Origin: Terfezia claveryi
Lineage: Eukaryota > Ascomycota > Pezizomycetes > Pezizales > Pezizaceae
Assembly: GCA_015179025.1 (NCBI GenBank)
Contig: WHUX01000090.1
Coordinates: 1-64,000 of the forward strand
Direction: 5' to 3'
Length of the DNA stretch: 64,000 nt
Both the position numbers and the translations under genes were made by a program. Below are positions 47,614-60,470 of the stretch, in pieces. The notes under the pieces were generated by a model. It worked only from the letters and a program-made list of their open reading frames with translations, was not told the origin of the DNA and ran no database searches. Every line of letters begins with the position of its first letter. Position 1 is the first letter of the stretch.

Positions 47614-48767
47614 GCTCGCGGGCGGCATACCCACTGTGCCGGCCGCGGGCAATTAATATAATTCCTCAATTTGGTAAATCTCAATCGAACAAAACATTCT
47701 GCGACACTCAAAAAACACCCTAAGAAGTTATTTTGACTGCCCTATCCACATCATATACCCTTCCTGTTGATTAGTGGGAGACGGCAGACATTGAACAAGG
47801 GAGGATTCCGGAATAATTACCTCAAGCCCTCCAGATGGTGAAGTACATGCTGGCGATGTTAACAATTCATTACTGCATCTCTGATGATGAAGGAATAGGG
47901 AAGAGGATACTGAGTTTACTGCTGCCCTAAAAATCCGCAACCCTATCCAATGGGTATTTGGAAATTAGTTTCTTATCCGCGGGGGTTCTTATTGACAAGG
48001 CCTTATTGCTGGAGCTATATCGACCATCTTATGCTGAATATCGATACGCTATGTGGAATTCAGTGAAATTTGGAGCAATCATAATTATAATACTTTTGTC
48101 TACATCTTGTTGCAAGATTGATTTTTATACTAGAAAAATCCCGGCTATTCCTCACTTATAAAATCCAGGTCAGGTGCAAAGCGGTACTTTCTTAATAACA
48201 GGTACTGTTTTATATGCAGATTGCTAAGCTACTCCAAGTTCTTGATTTTAAAGCAAAACGAAGCAGGTTCTACCTAGAATTATACAACAGGTAGATGGTA
48301 TTTTACAGCGTTGTGGGAGATCAAATGGCACAATGCTACAACAAACCTCATACTTTTGCAGTTTGATATTGCTAAACCCGATAACCTTTACCCAACTACT
48401 GACCTTACGGGCTTAGAGTTTGATATTTTAGATACTCTAACTGCTCGGTAAACCACAGTTCACCAGGCATCTATAACTACTGGTGTTGCGAAAACTTCTA
48501 CTCTAATTGTTGTCGCGGATAATTTAAGAATAATCTGAAATATTAGCATATGAAAGTATCAACAGATCATGACTATATTGCTCTAGCTGAACCAAATTTG
48601 AATGTTAGAGGGGGGTCTAATCGACTGGGAAATCAATGAATCTGTTGCAGTCGCTGGGAAATTATCAATTCTTTTTTTTCTAGTAAATCAGTACTTTATC
48701 AATACACCAAATTGAGTAATTATTTAAATTGCCCGCGGCCGGCACAGTGGGTATGCCTCTCGCGGGC
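47614..48767. mobile_element. 1.15-kb DNA transposon with about 60-base GC-rich inverted repeats
   Basis: Left end 47614 to about 47675 and right end about 48706 to 48767 are inverted copies: GGCATACCCACTGTGCCGGC, CGCGGGCAATT and CTCAATTTGGT occur on both, with few mismatches and one or two gaps. The GC-rich block is itself an imperfect palindrome (GCCCGCG.. CGCGGGC). The interior is AT-rich; ORFs at 47728-47940 (minus) and 47958-48161 (plus) have no recognised sequence, so the element appears non-autonomous or decayed. No clear target duplication; superfamily unknown. Confidence 0.7.
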
Positions 48768-49379
48768 AATTTATTTGATTACTGCATATACAGTAGGTAT
48801 ATATACTGTACATATCCAGCGCTCCATTCATATAACTATAACAATGCTCGCACTTCTCTAACTAAATCCAACAATATATAAACCATTATACCACCCTTCA
48901 CATGCATACATATACTTACATTATTAATTTTCCCAAGTCTAGGTCCGGGGTGTTGGGGGAGGAGAGGGGTGAAGAGTTTTGTTACTTCCCGAAGCGGAAG
49001 TAGCTGGCGTTACCTGGCGGAGAGGGTGAGGAACAGGTTGGAGGATGTGAAAGAGGTGCCAGAGATGTTGAGGGGGGAAGGTAGTGGGGGTTTGTGAGTG
49101 CGTTAGGTGAGGTGTGGTGGCTCGTTGGGGGGGGGGGGAGTGGCAGTGTTGGCATTGATGGGGTGGGGAGGGAAAGTTTGGGGAGCGGGAGGTGATTTGG
49201 GGGGAATGTGTTTTGCAGAGAAAGGGCGAGTGTAGAAGATTTCAAAAAGATGAGTTTATGAGAAAACATGACAATCAGCTAGCATGACTGTATATAGACT
49301 TAAATATATCCTCAAAGTTAATCTGTTTATTGTCTGCTTTTCCCCATATACAATTCTTCTGCTATTTATATGCACTTCC
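48768..49379. other. Intergenic, GT/GGGG-rich low-complexity stretch
   Basis: Between the transposon and the glyoxalase gene. Bases 48945-49200 are G-rich on the plus strand and give a 95-codon Pro/Ser-rich minus ORF (48982-49269) that is more likely composition than gene. Confidence 0.4.
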
Positions 49380-50895
49380 TTACCAGTTGGCACGCTTCTT
49401 CAAAGCTTCGTTTTGAAGGACCCTAGCCCTTGTCAGTATGCATGAAATTTACCATGATTCAATGGTTACTTACTCAACCCAGTATCCATCCGGGTCTAGT
49501 AAAAAGGCCACATTCCTCATCCTTCCGTCTGTCAACCGCTTCTTCCACCTGATCCCTTCCATTCCCTCAAATCGAGCACACGCTAGATCCAAATCATCCA
49601 CACTGATGCACACATGCCCGAATCCCTGTGGCTGATCATTGCCATTGTGATACTTGACATTGTCCTGCTTCTCGGTGCCATGGTACTGCAGCAACTCAAG
49701 GACACCCTCTCGGTTGAGTATAGAATCAAGGGAATTCCGCCCATACTCAGAACGCCGATACCCCATGAACGCCTGCTCCAAATCTGCCTTACCCTGACTC
49801 TTCGTACGGTAGAGCTTGGCCATGCCAAGGTAGCTGGCGTAGAAAAGGGTGGAGGCTTCCAAATCCTTCACACGAAGCATAGTGTGGCTGAAGCGCCATT
49901 TGGGCTTCTGAGGGGCTTCTGAAGCAGCAACTGGGAGCTGGAGGAGAGCAATGTAGTATCCGTCTGGGTCCAGTGCATAAGCAATATCTTCTTGGCAGGC
50001 ATTAAGGGAACGGCCCTTCGAAGGGTGCTCCTTGAATTGGACGCCAGCAGCAGAAAGCTCTTCACAGGCCCTGGTGATATTGTTGACAGAGATAGCACTG
50101 AGTAGGGTTAGTCTACCGTATCTAGGAATGATGCCCCACAATATTGCCCAACAGGGAAGGCTCACATATGCCCAAAGCGTATACAACCTTCAGAGTCAGC
50201 AATGGTGATTGGTATACGTCACAGCATCCATTGACTTATCTTGGTGCTCAGGGTCATCATTCCCGTTGTTCACCCTATAGTTTGGATCATCTTCAGTCCC
50301 ATAATTGTGGGTCAATTCCAATAAGCCCTCCCGGTCCGTCCAGACCTTGCCATAGCTATCTGCCTCGGGGGAATCGAAAGCCAAAAAATAAAGGCAGAAT
50401 TGTGCGTCCGAGTGGTCCAATCTACCCGTGTATGGCGATCAGTAGGTGTCCTTGTCCATAATCCAATCAAGCTCAATGTTCAAGAGTAACAAATTGAGTT
50501 GCTTTGGTGCTTTGGTGTATTGGTGAGAATCTCATTTACTGACTTGTTGATGAGTGACATTCCGAAGTTATCTTCGTAGAATTTCACTGGTAGGCACACA
50601 GGGTCATCAGCATACTAATAAAAAAAGACAAGCAAGAACAATGCCTGCAAGCTGCAATGGCGCACCACATACTCTCGCATGGAAAATTTTTACTCACCAC
50701 TCCTTTTGGGATCTTTCACCCTCACCCTATTCATGTAGAACAGTCACCCTATAAGCCATTCTCATTCACTGCAGATCGATGCACAAGCGTAATGATATAG
50801 GGGGAAGCTGGGGGAGCAAGTGGAATGTCTGTTACGGACATGGTATGGTTCAACTTGTACGTGGAAGTATCCGTACGTGGTTGGTCGTTCGACAT
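49380..50895 (-). CDS. GLO1: Glyoxalase I (lactoylglutathione lyase), two-domain
   Basis: Isomerises the glutathione hemithioacetal of methylglyoxal to S-lactoylglutathione. The start is taken at MSNDQPRTDTSTYKLNHTM (50895). Exons then give VKFYEDNFGMSLINK, LDHSDAQFCLYFLAFDSPEA, VWTDREGLLELTHNYGTEDD PNYRVNNGNDDPEHQ, then SVNNITRACEELSAAGVQFK and IAYALDPDGYYIALLQLP, ending domain 1. Domain 2 starts KWRFSHTMLRVKDLEASTLF and has GVLELLQYHGTEKQDNVKYH NGNDQPQGFGHVCISVDDLD and MRNVAFLLDPDGYWVEAR. An intron (GTAAGT to TGACAAG) precedes the last exon RVLQNEALKKRANW, stop at 49380. Both VOC domains have the metal-ligand motifs (HTM, LELTH/LELLQ, GFGH, ALDPDGY). Confidence 0.92.
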
Positions 50896-52482
50896 AGATG
50901 CGTATGGAAAGCTAAGGAGGGAATAGTATGTGATGTAAATGCAGAGCAATAAATGGTTTCGAAATCCCTATTTAAATTGCTATAGCGAACCCTACATGTT
51001 AGACATTGCTTTTCACTCTCCCTCAGCGATGTGGATTTGAACAGTTAAAAAATAAATGGAACTCACGGTCAGTTCGAGGAGACTCAATTGAAGAGAAGTG
51101 TTTCTATGAAGAACTTGCTGATTGTTACCCCGCCAAGAGGAGGGGAATGTGTTGATTCCTATCGGGCCTCTTATCGTAGCCTCACGTGCTGAACCCCCTC
51201 CAGTTTTTGGTGCGATATGAAGCTGCGAGAATTTGCGAGACATTCCATGTCAAACTGTCCCTTGCATAAGACGTTTGCGTGCCTTTCTTTTTTTTTGCTT
51301 TTATCATTGCAACATAGCTTTTATCATTGCAACATAGTCTGGTTGCACTACCCCTCGCATCTGGATCCTCACGTCTCCAATACCGAAGGCAATCCAAACC
51401 AGGTCACCGACAATTGGAATGAAGTCAGGTTATCTTTCCGGCTTGCCGGCTTGACGAGCTCTTCACGGACGCCGTGATAGAAACGTATGGACCCTTGACA
51501 CACACCGTTGAAGCAGTACCGAATAATTTTCTGTGGGTGCTTGCTCCTAATTAGACAGCCTAGACTTGGCGGCCTTCCAATTTTATTTTGTTCACGGGGC
51601 ACTATGATACCTAAGAGCAGTGAGGTGGCATCAAGAGAAAGCAGGGCAAGGAGGCAAAGTAAAGAGAACCTGATGGTAGTCCATCCCCCAAACGAGGCTG
51701 GGCCCTTGTCGAGACCCCTATCTAATTTGTTCATATTTTGTTGGTATTCCGTATGTAGTCTTATCCCATCTTAGCAGGATTTACCCTGATTAGCTTTGCC
51801 ATTAGAGATGTTTTACAACTCTTTGGATAGGACTGTTCCCACTGGGTTTTTGCTTAAGACTGACAAAGATAAAAGGATGTCATCTGGATATTTTTTTCCA
51901 GACATCTCTTTGGCCCTATCTCATAACAATTATCTTAAGCTAGTAAACTCTCCTTTATTGCATAAACATATCACACGTTACAATCATTCCACATCACGAT
52001 GTCGGTTCAGCGTCCCCCAATCCTGCATTCTCTAATGACCAGTGCTTCTGCTCATGACCTCGATATGAAGGTGTATCGTCGTCATTGGAAGATTCTATGC
52101 TGTATCGCACTTTTGTGCATACAGGGTATGAGATATCTAGCGTAAAAAAGTTGTAAAACCTCTCTCTCCATTATTAAATGGATTATTATAATGGTCTAAA
52201 ACCAACTATGCCCATCACGTATATTTGGCATAAGATTAAACTTTACGGCTAATGATTTGAGCTCTTTTTAAATCGGCTTATCCATAGCCTTTATTGTTGA
52301 ATACTGCTACAATTTCGTAAATGAGCCCCTCCCTTACCCTGGACAACTCAATATTGCATCCAAAATTTGGGTCACTTCTAGTTCCATCATTTATTTGAGA
52401 ATAAATCGTGAAAACTAGCAGGGTGCAACCTGGCTCTGTATATTAACTTATTCACGAGATTAAAACCATATACCCTGCCATT
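50896..52482. other. Intergenic, one motif copy, no gene recognised
   Basis: Contains the dispersed motif with CACTACCCCTCGCA tail at 51334-51360, just after a duplicated ATCATTGCAACATAG (51304-51336). The ORF at 51369-51734 (minus) and a short frame from 51998 (MSVQRPPILHSLM..) have no family resemblance. Confidence 0.4.
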
Positions 52483-53716
52483 CTATTCTAGCCTTAACAA
52501 CCCGATCGCGTTCCCACCCAGAATCCCATCCACTGTATTTGGTTCGAATTCCTCCTGCACTGCTCTATAGTTCATGGTAACACTGAGCCATTGCTCTTCC
52601 TTCTCATCCTCCTCATTTGTCAAAGGCGGGAAGAATGGGTGGTCAGTTCCTGTCAACGGTCTTAGCTTTTAACGGCTTGTCATTGAAAATTGAACCTACC
52701 AAACAAAATCCGATCATTTCCAGCCACCTCCGTTGCTGCTTTTAGGCCTGCCCTCGCATATACCACAGAATCCAGCAAGATATTATTCTGTAGGATGTCC
52801 CATATCGTCCGCCGCTTTTCGTCCTTGCCTTCCTTCATTATATGCCCATCGTGGAGGATGCAACTTTCTAGCCTGCCAGCTAGAAAGGGCAGTGTGCCCC
52901 CACTGTGGGCAAGAAGAACGCTGAGCTTCGTCCATCTGTCCCATACGCCTGAGAGAAACATTCTAGCCACCGCAATCGTCGTTTCCATGGGCTTCCGTAT
53001 CGCTCCAACGTTAGTTCAACATGCATCGCATGTTCATTTGTGAGAATGGAGAAACACACAAATCCCATAGCCAAGGCTAGTACATGACCATAATTGTCCT
53101 GCCTAGAGCCATACACCTCCTTCGGCAGACCATAATGCGGGTGTAAAAATAAAGTCTGCCTTGTCTCCTGCAAAGCACCCCATACCGAGTCCAGTCTTGG
53201 GTCATCAAGCCCATCCCCAAGGCCCGATGTTCCCATAATTACACCTCGTACGTACCTGAGTTGGGCCAACCTTTTGATTTCCTGTATCACCTCCGCAACT
53301 GATCCACTCAATGGAAGAGCCCCAAACGCATATAACCTCCCCGGGTATCCCGCACATAGGTCATTTAGTTCGTCATTTACTTGTTGCGTCATTCTCAAAG
53401 CATCTTCAGTTGGTAGGAAGTCTAGCCACGGGTTCGCGAGTGATATAACGGAGATATCAATGCCGTGAGTGTCCATAAATTCAATCTTCTTGGAGATATC
53501 ATAGTAATCTGGGCCAATTGGGCGGCCTCGTGAGGTAGCTGGAGTATCCGGGGAGTCTTCCCCAGGGAGGATAACCAAGCGATCTGAAGTATCCGGAGGA
53601 AACGAACGAATGTACGGGACAACGTCTCGTGATCTAAGGATCTCCATAAACAAGGGAGTGTATACATGGGTGTGTATATCCACGATTGTGGCCGTCGGTG
53701 ATTGTCTCTGTGTCAT
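52483..53716 (-). CDS. Metal-dependent amidohydrolase-family decarboxylase (ACMSD/uracil-5-carboxylate decarboxylase type)
   Basis: The start is taken at MTQRQSPTATIVDIHTHVYT (53716) because the second ATG fits the family; an ATG at 53770 adds 18 residues. The metal motif is IVDIHTHVY. Further on: YYDISKKIEFMDTHGIDISV ISLANPWLDF, ALPLSGSVAEVIQEIKRLAQ, YVRGVIMGTSGLGDGLDDPR, TLFLHPHYGLP (metal His), then over an intron ETTIAVARMFLSGVWDRW, LSVLLAHSGGTLPFLAGRLE (metal His) and ILFGTDHPFFPPL (metal Asp). It ends GLLRLE at 52483. These are the features of amidohydrolase-2 decarboxylases; fungal members include uracil-5-carboxylate decarboxylase of pyrimidine salvage. The exact substrate is inference. 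Confidence 0.88.
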
Positions 53717-54693
53717 CATGTCTGAAGGCTTGAGGTGGCCCTCAGAGATCACTTGGAACACAGTTATCACTGACCAGTACCCCTTACAGCCAAGCGTCTC
53801 TCGTGTGATAATTTACACCATGGTTACCCTCGATCCCAACCCATCAATCTGATCTCCCTCTAGTCCCCTGTAGACCGAATATCCCACTAATAAGCCTAGT
53901 CTGGTTGGCACGAATAATAAGCCCATGACCTTACCTAGCATCTAGATCTCATATCAAATCATCACACCCTGCGAAATGGCAAAAATATCATGGCTCAACT
54001 AGGGGCACTAAAAGCCTTCCGCAAAGTAAGCAAATTTCGAGAGCTGTCATTGAATCAGCCAATCCCCCCCACCTATGCCCCACTTCCATGGCATCCTCAA
54101 CCACCACCGCCGAGGTCTCCAATAAATCTAGAAGCAGTAATAATCCCCTTTTTTTTTTTTTTTATCTTTTGGGGGGGTTATGCCGGCCTCTTCCAGGACG
54201 TTACAGCAACCATGTGCTAAGCCCAAGCATGATCGATAGAAGCGCAGGGCTCCTACGGGCTCCTGTTATGCTGCTTCCCGATCCGGTAGTATTCACTAAT
54301 GAGTCAGGCTGTCAATCAGACTTTGGTTTTTTTTTTTCCAGGGAGTGTTCATACCTATTTAACGAAGGGTAGGTAGTGCAATTAGACTAGCTTATTCGGG
54401 GAGGCCAAAGTGCAGTAACCTACAGCAAGTGCACATCAATGGTGAACTACAATTATTTTGTTGTTGCGAGAATCATTCCCAGGAACCCTCCACAGGAGGG
54501 TGTTGTGCCAACCAGACTACCCAGGAACCTACCTACCTCCACCCGGGAATGTTCGTCTTGTAATTAACCAAACGTTTACCCAGAATCTTGCGCAAGTGAA
54601 CACTGTAAGCACGCTCCTGGTAGCTCTTCTGAGCCTGGTTTTGGTCTTAGTTATTAACAGTTGATATATATTATCCCTAGCTATCGCACTTTG
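53717..54693. other. Intergenic with motif copies and homopolymers
   Basis: Dispersed motif at 53895-53917 (CTAGTCTGGTTGGCACG) and inverted at 54495-54520 (GTTGTGCCAACCAGACTAC). Poly-T runs near 54148 and 54329. No gene recognised. Confidence 0.5.
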
Positions 54694-56492
54694 TTATACC
54701 TGTTCATCCCATCCAATCATACGCCAAATTTCGTTGAGAGCAGGTACATTTGTCAACCTCATGCCCTTTCCTGGTCCTTTCTCTCCTGTAGCCGTTCCAG
54801 GACCCAAGACTGCTTGTAATAAAGCCTCCTTCAACTTTCTTTTTGCCTCCGTAACCATGGACTTCCGGGATTCTATTTGCGTGATATAGGAAGCGTGTGG
54901 ATCTCCTGTTTCGCCCAGGCCGCCGCTGCATGCTTGTGGAAACCTTCCATTTGAAGTTGTATCCATATATTCGAGATTTCCCAAGTATTTTTCCCATAGA
55001 ACATCTAATATCTCCAACCAGAACCAAGAGGTCTCCTCTCCAGTCAAATCCTGAATGTAAAGTGACTCCTCTTCACAGATTATATTCACTTTAATCTTCC
55101 CGTGTGTTTGTTTTCCTCGGTTCTTTCTATCCTTGGACTCTATCCCACTAGACTTCCTAGAATTCGGGGCTATATTGAACTTAGCAATTTGAGATCCAAA
55201 GACTGTCATCAAGCTGAATGTCATGGCCTCAATTAAGTCCCTGTGTTGCTGTATGTCCCCTCTCAGCGAGCGAATTAGCTGTACGAAAAAACTGGTAATT
55301 TCTTTCCTCAGGTCTGGAACCATATAGGTACCTTTCCCGGTTGCGGAGCATTGAGGGGGTGAGGTAGGACTGTTTGAAGTGGGTGACAGTCCATTTGAAT
55401 CAGTCATCGTAATCTTAGCCTGTTTAGTGTGATATTCTAGAATGGTGATTGAGTTAATATGGATAGAGGACAGAATGCTGGTCAGGGCTATCATGATAGC
55501 ATTGGAGGCAGAAGCCGTGTCTTCATCATTAACGCTCGCACTGTGGACTTTACTGCTGGTTCTGTCGTATGGCATTTGCCGTGAATGCAGCTTTACTAGA
55601 GCAGCCAATACCTCATCGATAGCATTTAGAAGAATTGATGGTAGAGATTTAGATATCCTGGGTCCGTGGATCTGGGAGACTAAACACAAATCCTTGTCCA
55701 GCTGTATGAGCCCACCTCCCTCTCGGGGCTCTACAGTTATGCCTTTGCATAAATTTTGAGTCATACTTGACAACATTCTACAAGTCTGCTGAATCGCCAC
55801 CGAGATGACCTTGGGAGCGGTAGCATGCTGGAGGATTTTGAGAGAGTCTAAAAGTCGGGGCGCAACTAGAAACGAAAATTTAGCCTCAGCTCAACATAAG
55901 GGATTAGATATTGTACACTCAGTCCAAGGAGCAAGATCTTGCAAGTATAACTTGCTTGGAATTTGGGCTTCGTATGCTTTGTTGAACACCGAGAGAGTGC
56001 TGTACAAAGACTGGTTTTTGGAAGGGCCAAGTGGAGGCCGACCACCCTCTCTCTCCACGTCCACCGCGCTCTGCACATCTACATTGGCAGTTCTCTTCCT
56101 AGGTCCCTTAACCTTTGCCTGAAGCATATCTCTTTCAATTTCAACGTCCAATAACATTGCCCTTAAATTCATGATCTTCTTGTTCGCAATGTCAAGTAGC
56201 TGTCCAGCATAATCGTGAGCTCACAAGCACGGGTACATGGGCTATACATTAAATTCTAACGTACTTTCTTCCATGTGTGCCCACTGATTACATCACGAAC
56301 GCCCGTCATTTGCGTGTATGTCAACGGTTCCTCCCCTTGCCCGTGTGTTCCAAGGACTGTAAGGGACTGAAGCAGCTGGATATATTCAAAAGTCGTTAAT
56401 GAAGGAGGCTGTGACCGTACTAAGGTTATGCAAAGTGCAAGGTCTATATTACTAGGCTGTGGGGGCGTTCGTGCAATAAAGGTCATTGTCAC
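54694..56492 (-). CDS. Hypothetical protein, unrecognised family
   Basis: Three minus-strand coding segments look like exons of one gene: from MTMTFIARTPPQPSNID (56492; DLALCITLVRSQPPSLTTFE YIQLLQSLTVLG) to 56256; MNLRAMLLDVEIERDMLQAK to DLAPWTECTISNPLC (56172-55891); and the largest, ending WRMIGWDEQV at 54694, with LPSILLNAIDEVLAALVKLH, KEITSFFVQLIRSLRGDIQQ and SWFWLEILDVLWEKYLGNLE. A further ORF at 56452-56685 may belong upstream. The protein would be about 550 residues, mostly helical, with a Ser/Thr/Pro-rich linker; no membrane segment or catalytic motif is seen. Introns at about 56255-56173 and 55890-55801 are assumed. Confidence 0.6.
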
Positions 56493-58407
56493 TTCGGTAC
56501 TGCGCTCCTTGTACCGAATCTCTAAATATGCTACAGTCTCGGTTCAGGAAGATGGTGCAGGAGTCGGGTGAACTAAGCTGATGTTGTGGACAGAAACCTT
56601 GTTGCAAATACCTCGCTGTCAAGTCGATATTTCGGAAGGGTCCCCCGAGGTGATTGAAGTAGCAGACTCTTCTCATCAAGGGCATGGTATGCTTACAAGA
56701 CTACTTAGTAGGGGCTTGTGCCAACCAGACTAATAGTAGAAGACGTATGTAGTGCGTGGGCAAAAGAATCTGCGACTCCCTTGTTATGCAGCAACCGGGC
56801 TCCCAGTGATATACCTATACATCTATTGTGCCGTATGGACAAACTACTGCATGCACGGTACACACTGTGCCTCGGATAGGACGAGTTCCGGAGTCCATAT
56901 TACAGCCACTGGATTACTTTACTTATGCATTAAGGTGGTAGAAATTGTATGTAGCCACAAAACTTGTACGTGTAAGTATGCAGCTGGTTGGATTAACACG
57001 GCGTTTCAGCTGGAACATCATGTTACGCTCTGGTGACTTAGGCTCAGGGGCTTGGAGATCGCTACTAGGCACTTTTGCGACCCCTGATGTCGGCCTTCAT
57101 CTGTATCACTGCTTCAGCCACTCCAGCGATGGTTACCCTCAACTTTGGAAAGTTCGATGGTAATGTTTGCTATGGGAGACAGGCCCGTGCCTAGGAGGTA
57201 TCTATAGTCTCATGGCGTTATAAATAACAAAATTTTCAGAGGATTCCGCTATAGTGGCCCATTTGATTTGGAATCCATGTTATTTTGCATTTGCCTCCAA
57301 TAGTCCCAGAAACGGGTGCCACTAATATTGTTCTGACATTCAGTAGTCCTTATAAGTTTGCAAGTCTATGATATGTTAGCAAGGATCAGATGATGGGCCA
57401 GACCGTCCCCACTTACGCGAAGGTAGATAACTTACCTCGAAGGTAGATAACTTACCAAGAATGTAGGTAACTTACCAAGAATGTAGGTAACTTACCGCGA
57501 AGGTATAACTTGTAATTTGAGTTCGACCACGGAAAACAAAACTCGCTGGCCAGAGCTATGGTACGGTTCCATTTCTTAGAATAACCACCCATTAATAGCA
57601 AACCGTACATCATTGTCGAATCTGACATGTACATGTGACTTCTCTTCCATGCATCTTTTCTATGGGAGGAAGCAATTGAATCCGAGCTTGAGTGCGACCC
57701 TAGTCCTCAAGAAGGGTTCTAATAAAATGGGCCTTTTTTGACGATTGATATTGTGACACCGTATACTGCAAAGCGAGAATGCTTACTGATACTCTTAGTA
57801 ATTAGAAGAAACGATTCAGAGTGCAGCTTAATACATGCCTATGAACCTTGGCGCGGTCAGCACAAAATTTATGTGGGGTGGGTAGTCTGGCTGGTGGGGG
57901 ATTGTATTACTTTGTTTATATTTTGTTACCTTAAAAGGGGACAGCATGGGGCAAGTAAACGAGATGCAAGAGTATGGGTGAATAGCCTAGTCGAATGAAC
58001 ATGGTATAGAAAGTGAAGACGAGACGAGACAACGGCAGGAGCGCAAGGGTGACTTGCAGGGCAACATCAAAAGGGCGACATCAATAACGCAGTCTTCATA
58101 CGCACTGAAATAATAAATAGGGAAAGCGAAACTTCGAATGACTAGAACAAAATGATGCCTTCACAAGCGCGAGCAAGCCAACTGAACACACACAATAAGC
58201 TAAGAGGCAAAGCAGGTAGAATACGTGCGTCTTATGATATACGAACAAGTCCCCAAAGATGTTAGAACCAACGTCAAAACACCAAACTTTGCAATATGAA
58301 GAAAGGCTAGGATATTAAGAAAACGACAACGGGCCAAATGTGATGAAATAATAAAAAGGTTACGAAGGACCCTCCTCTTTTTTATGGCTTTGAAGATAGG
58401 TCAACCA
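56493..58407. other. Intergenic with tandem 20-base repeat and dispersed motifs
   Basis: Dispersed motif copies at 56709-56735 (GGGGCTTGTGCCAACCAGAC) and 57882-57895. A 20-base tandem array lies at 57421-57500. No gene recognised; the last 400 bases are the 3' flank of the Whi2-like gene. Confidence 0.5.
57421..57500. repeat. 20-base tandem repeat, four units
   Basis: Units: AGGTAGATAACTTACCTCGA, AGGTAGATAACTTACCAAGA, ATGTAGGTAACTTACCAAGA and ATGTAGGTAACTTACCGCGA, with a partial fifth. They all share GGTA.ATAACTTACC or GGTAACTTACC, which contains a near-palindrome GGTAA.TTACC. Confidence 0.85.
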
Positions 58408-60470
58408 CTATTTGAGCCCAATAACACTCTGTTGGAGAAATGTGAGGTTAGTAGCTGATCATGGGTACACGTGACAAGTGATGGATGGTACCATTTCCAA
58501 AGTCCATACACGTCTAATCCAGACTTTCAGTTTGCCCTCAACGCCCTCAACGCCTTCAAGTTGGACACTTTCCCACCAGCATCGTCTCTATATGATCACA
58601 TTGTTAAATTAGAAAAACATACGCCTTTTAATAGAACAGTGTGTGCCAAGAATTCGTGACTGAGGCGTAAGATAGGATGTAAGCCCGCGAGATACGTACC
58701 GCTGGTTTCCTCCAGAAAAGGATCAGTTTGTGGGCCATATTGGCGGCTGGGCTGACTTCGCCATCCGCTGTCTTGAGGTTCCTCAAGCGGGCCAATGCAA
58801 GACTGCATACGACCGCCTTATTTGGTTCAGAAGCTCGGTGACCCCAGGTATCATCCACGTTGAAGCCACTGCAAAAGTCATACGTCAGCCTATATCCTCA
58901 CGACTGATACCCCGTATGTAACGTGTGTACATATATTCGTAGTATCAACCAGGGGAAAATGGCACTCACCCAGCTGTCAACATCTCAATCAAATGCTGTT
59001 CCGTGGTTCCGGCTTCGTTCGAGGTCTTAAGTCCCGAGAAGATACCGTTCTGCCCAAGTAATTTATTACCACAGGACCTCTTAACCTCCATGTAGTCTGT
59101 CGCTGATATATCCGCATAGGGAGGGATAACATAGAAATCAAGATCCTCTCTAAGAACGATAATTGCGGCCCTATCCTTCTCCTGCAAGACATTGATCGGG
59201 TTTTGCGACATTGCTGCATTCATATCCATATCTTGGAGATCGGTGGAGTCACGGGACGACTGTGGGATTGTTGAGCCAATGACGCGGAAAAAGTCGAGCA
59301 TGTACTGAAGGCATGCCGGGTCAAACTGTCGAGGGTTAGAATACCACCAAAAGTTATTAGTGAACACAAGATCTGTCAGATGAGGGTGTGCACTTACATC
59401 TACAGAGTAGACATCCTCATGGAAAGGCCCGGGGCCACCATCCGGGAAGAGACCATTGGGAAATAATGACAGCAGTACAAATTCAGGTAGAGTCAACAAC
59501 TCTTCCCTAGATAAATTGAATTGGATTCCCCTGTAGTAAAGATGTTAGTATAAATCCACTCTATGTATTGCACAAATGCACGTACCTCAAGTCGAGAATA
59601 AGGTTCTCATCTCCCCCAGTTGCATCTGTCCAGGTTACGCGATTAGCTCTCCTCTAGCAAGCACGTCACGTCGTTACTGCGTTCCGTACCTCCTAAACTA
59701 GTCAACTGCGGCCCGCCCTGTTGTACCTGGGTAATTATCGACCCAGCGGCTGCCATTGTAAAGGTGAATGCGGGTAATGGACAGATAGTCTCTGTATAAG
59801 GTGGCGGTGGTTCGGAATCTGCCTGTTGTTGATGCTGCTGTGCTTCAAATGCTTTATTTTTTTCCTTTTCGCTATATGTAGGAGGTGCGGCTGTAGATGA
59901 CGATGCAGCCGCCGATGACGGACCGGGCGCGGATAGGGGTGCAGAAGAGGTAGACGGGAATGCGGAGGAAGAAGGTAGTGAGGACGACGACGAGAAGGCG
60001 ACGGCGAAGGAAGGGGGGAGGTCTTCTTCGGGCGGATCAGGCGTTGGAAATGATGTACTGGTTATGCCTTTGTGCTCTTTCTCGGCGGTGCCTGTCAATT
60101 TGTGCAAATTGGCCTTCCAATCAGATGACGATTGGAATGGCGGTGGGCCTAGTGGTAGTGGGGATTGTGACGAGGACGCTTCCACAGGGGTTATCTGTTT
60201 TCCTGCTGCTTCCAACACTGAGACAGAGTCGAGAGCAGTAGCAGAAGGTCCGATTGGTAGCTGTTGCGTGTGGGGAAGTATTTTCGAAATACTTGTAGTC
60301 GCCTGCTCAGGAGGCGATGAACTTGACTGGTGGTATTGATAGGGACTCTGCTGATGGCTTGGGCGAATTGACGAGCTGGGGTGCACAAGGTTGGTGGTGT
60401 TGGAGCGTGTCGAGTGTTGGGTGTTGTTGTTGCTAGAACAACACTGGCGGTTCCTAACGTGGGCGTCCAA
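58408..60470 (-). CDS. WHI2: Whi2-like BTB-fold stress-response protein
   Basis: Yeast Whi2 binds the Psr1/Psr2 phosphatases and is needed for full Msn2 stress response. The ATG at 60470 opens a long disordered Ser/Pro/Gln-rich half. An intron (GTACGG at about 59693) leads to DATGGDENLILDLR, another to GIQFNLSREELLTLPEFVLL SLFPNGLFPDG, then FDPACLQYMLDFFRVIGSTI and DRAAIIVLREDLDFYVIPPY, the hallmark Whi2 segments. C-terminal exons read DDTWGHRASEPNKAVVCSLA LARL, RCWWESVQLEGVEGVEGKLK VWIRRVWTLEM and finally SVIGLK, whose stop is at 58408. Splice sites (GTACGT, GTGAGT, GTACCA; acceptors CAG) keep the frame. Gene name by similarity remembered from the family. Confidence 0.8.

Noticed and set aside
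48982..49269. Minus-strand 95-codon Pro/Ser-rich ORF
   Set aside because: Likely a consequence of the G-rich plus-strand composition.
51369..51734. Minus-strand ORF of 121 codons
   Set aside because: No recognisable motif; overlaps a dispersed-motif copy.
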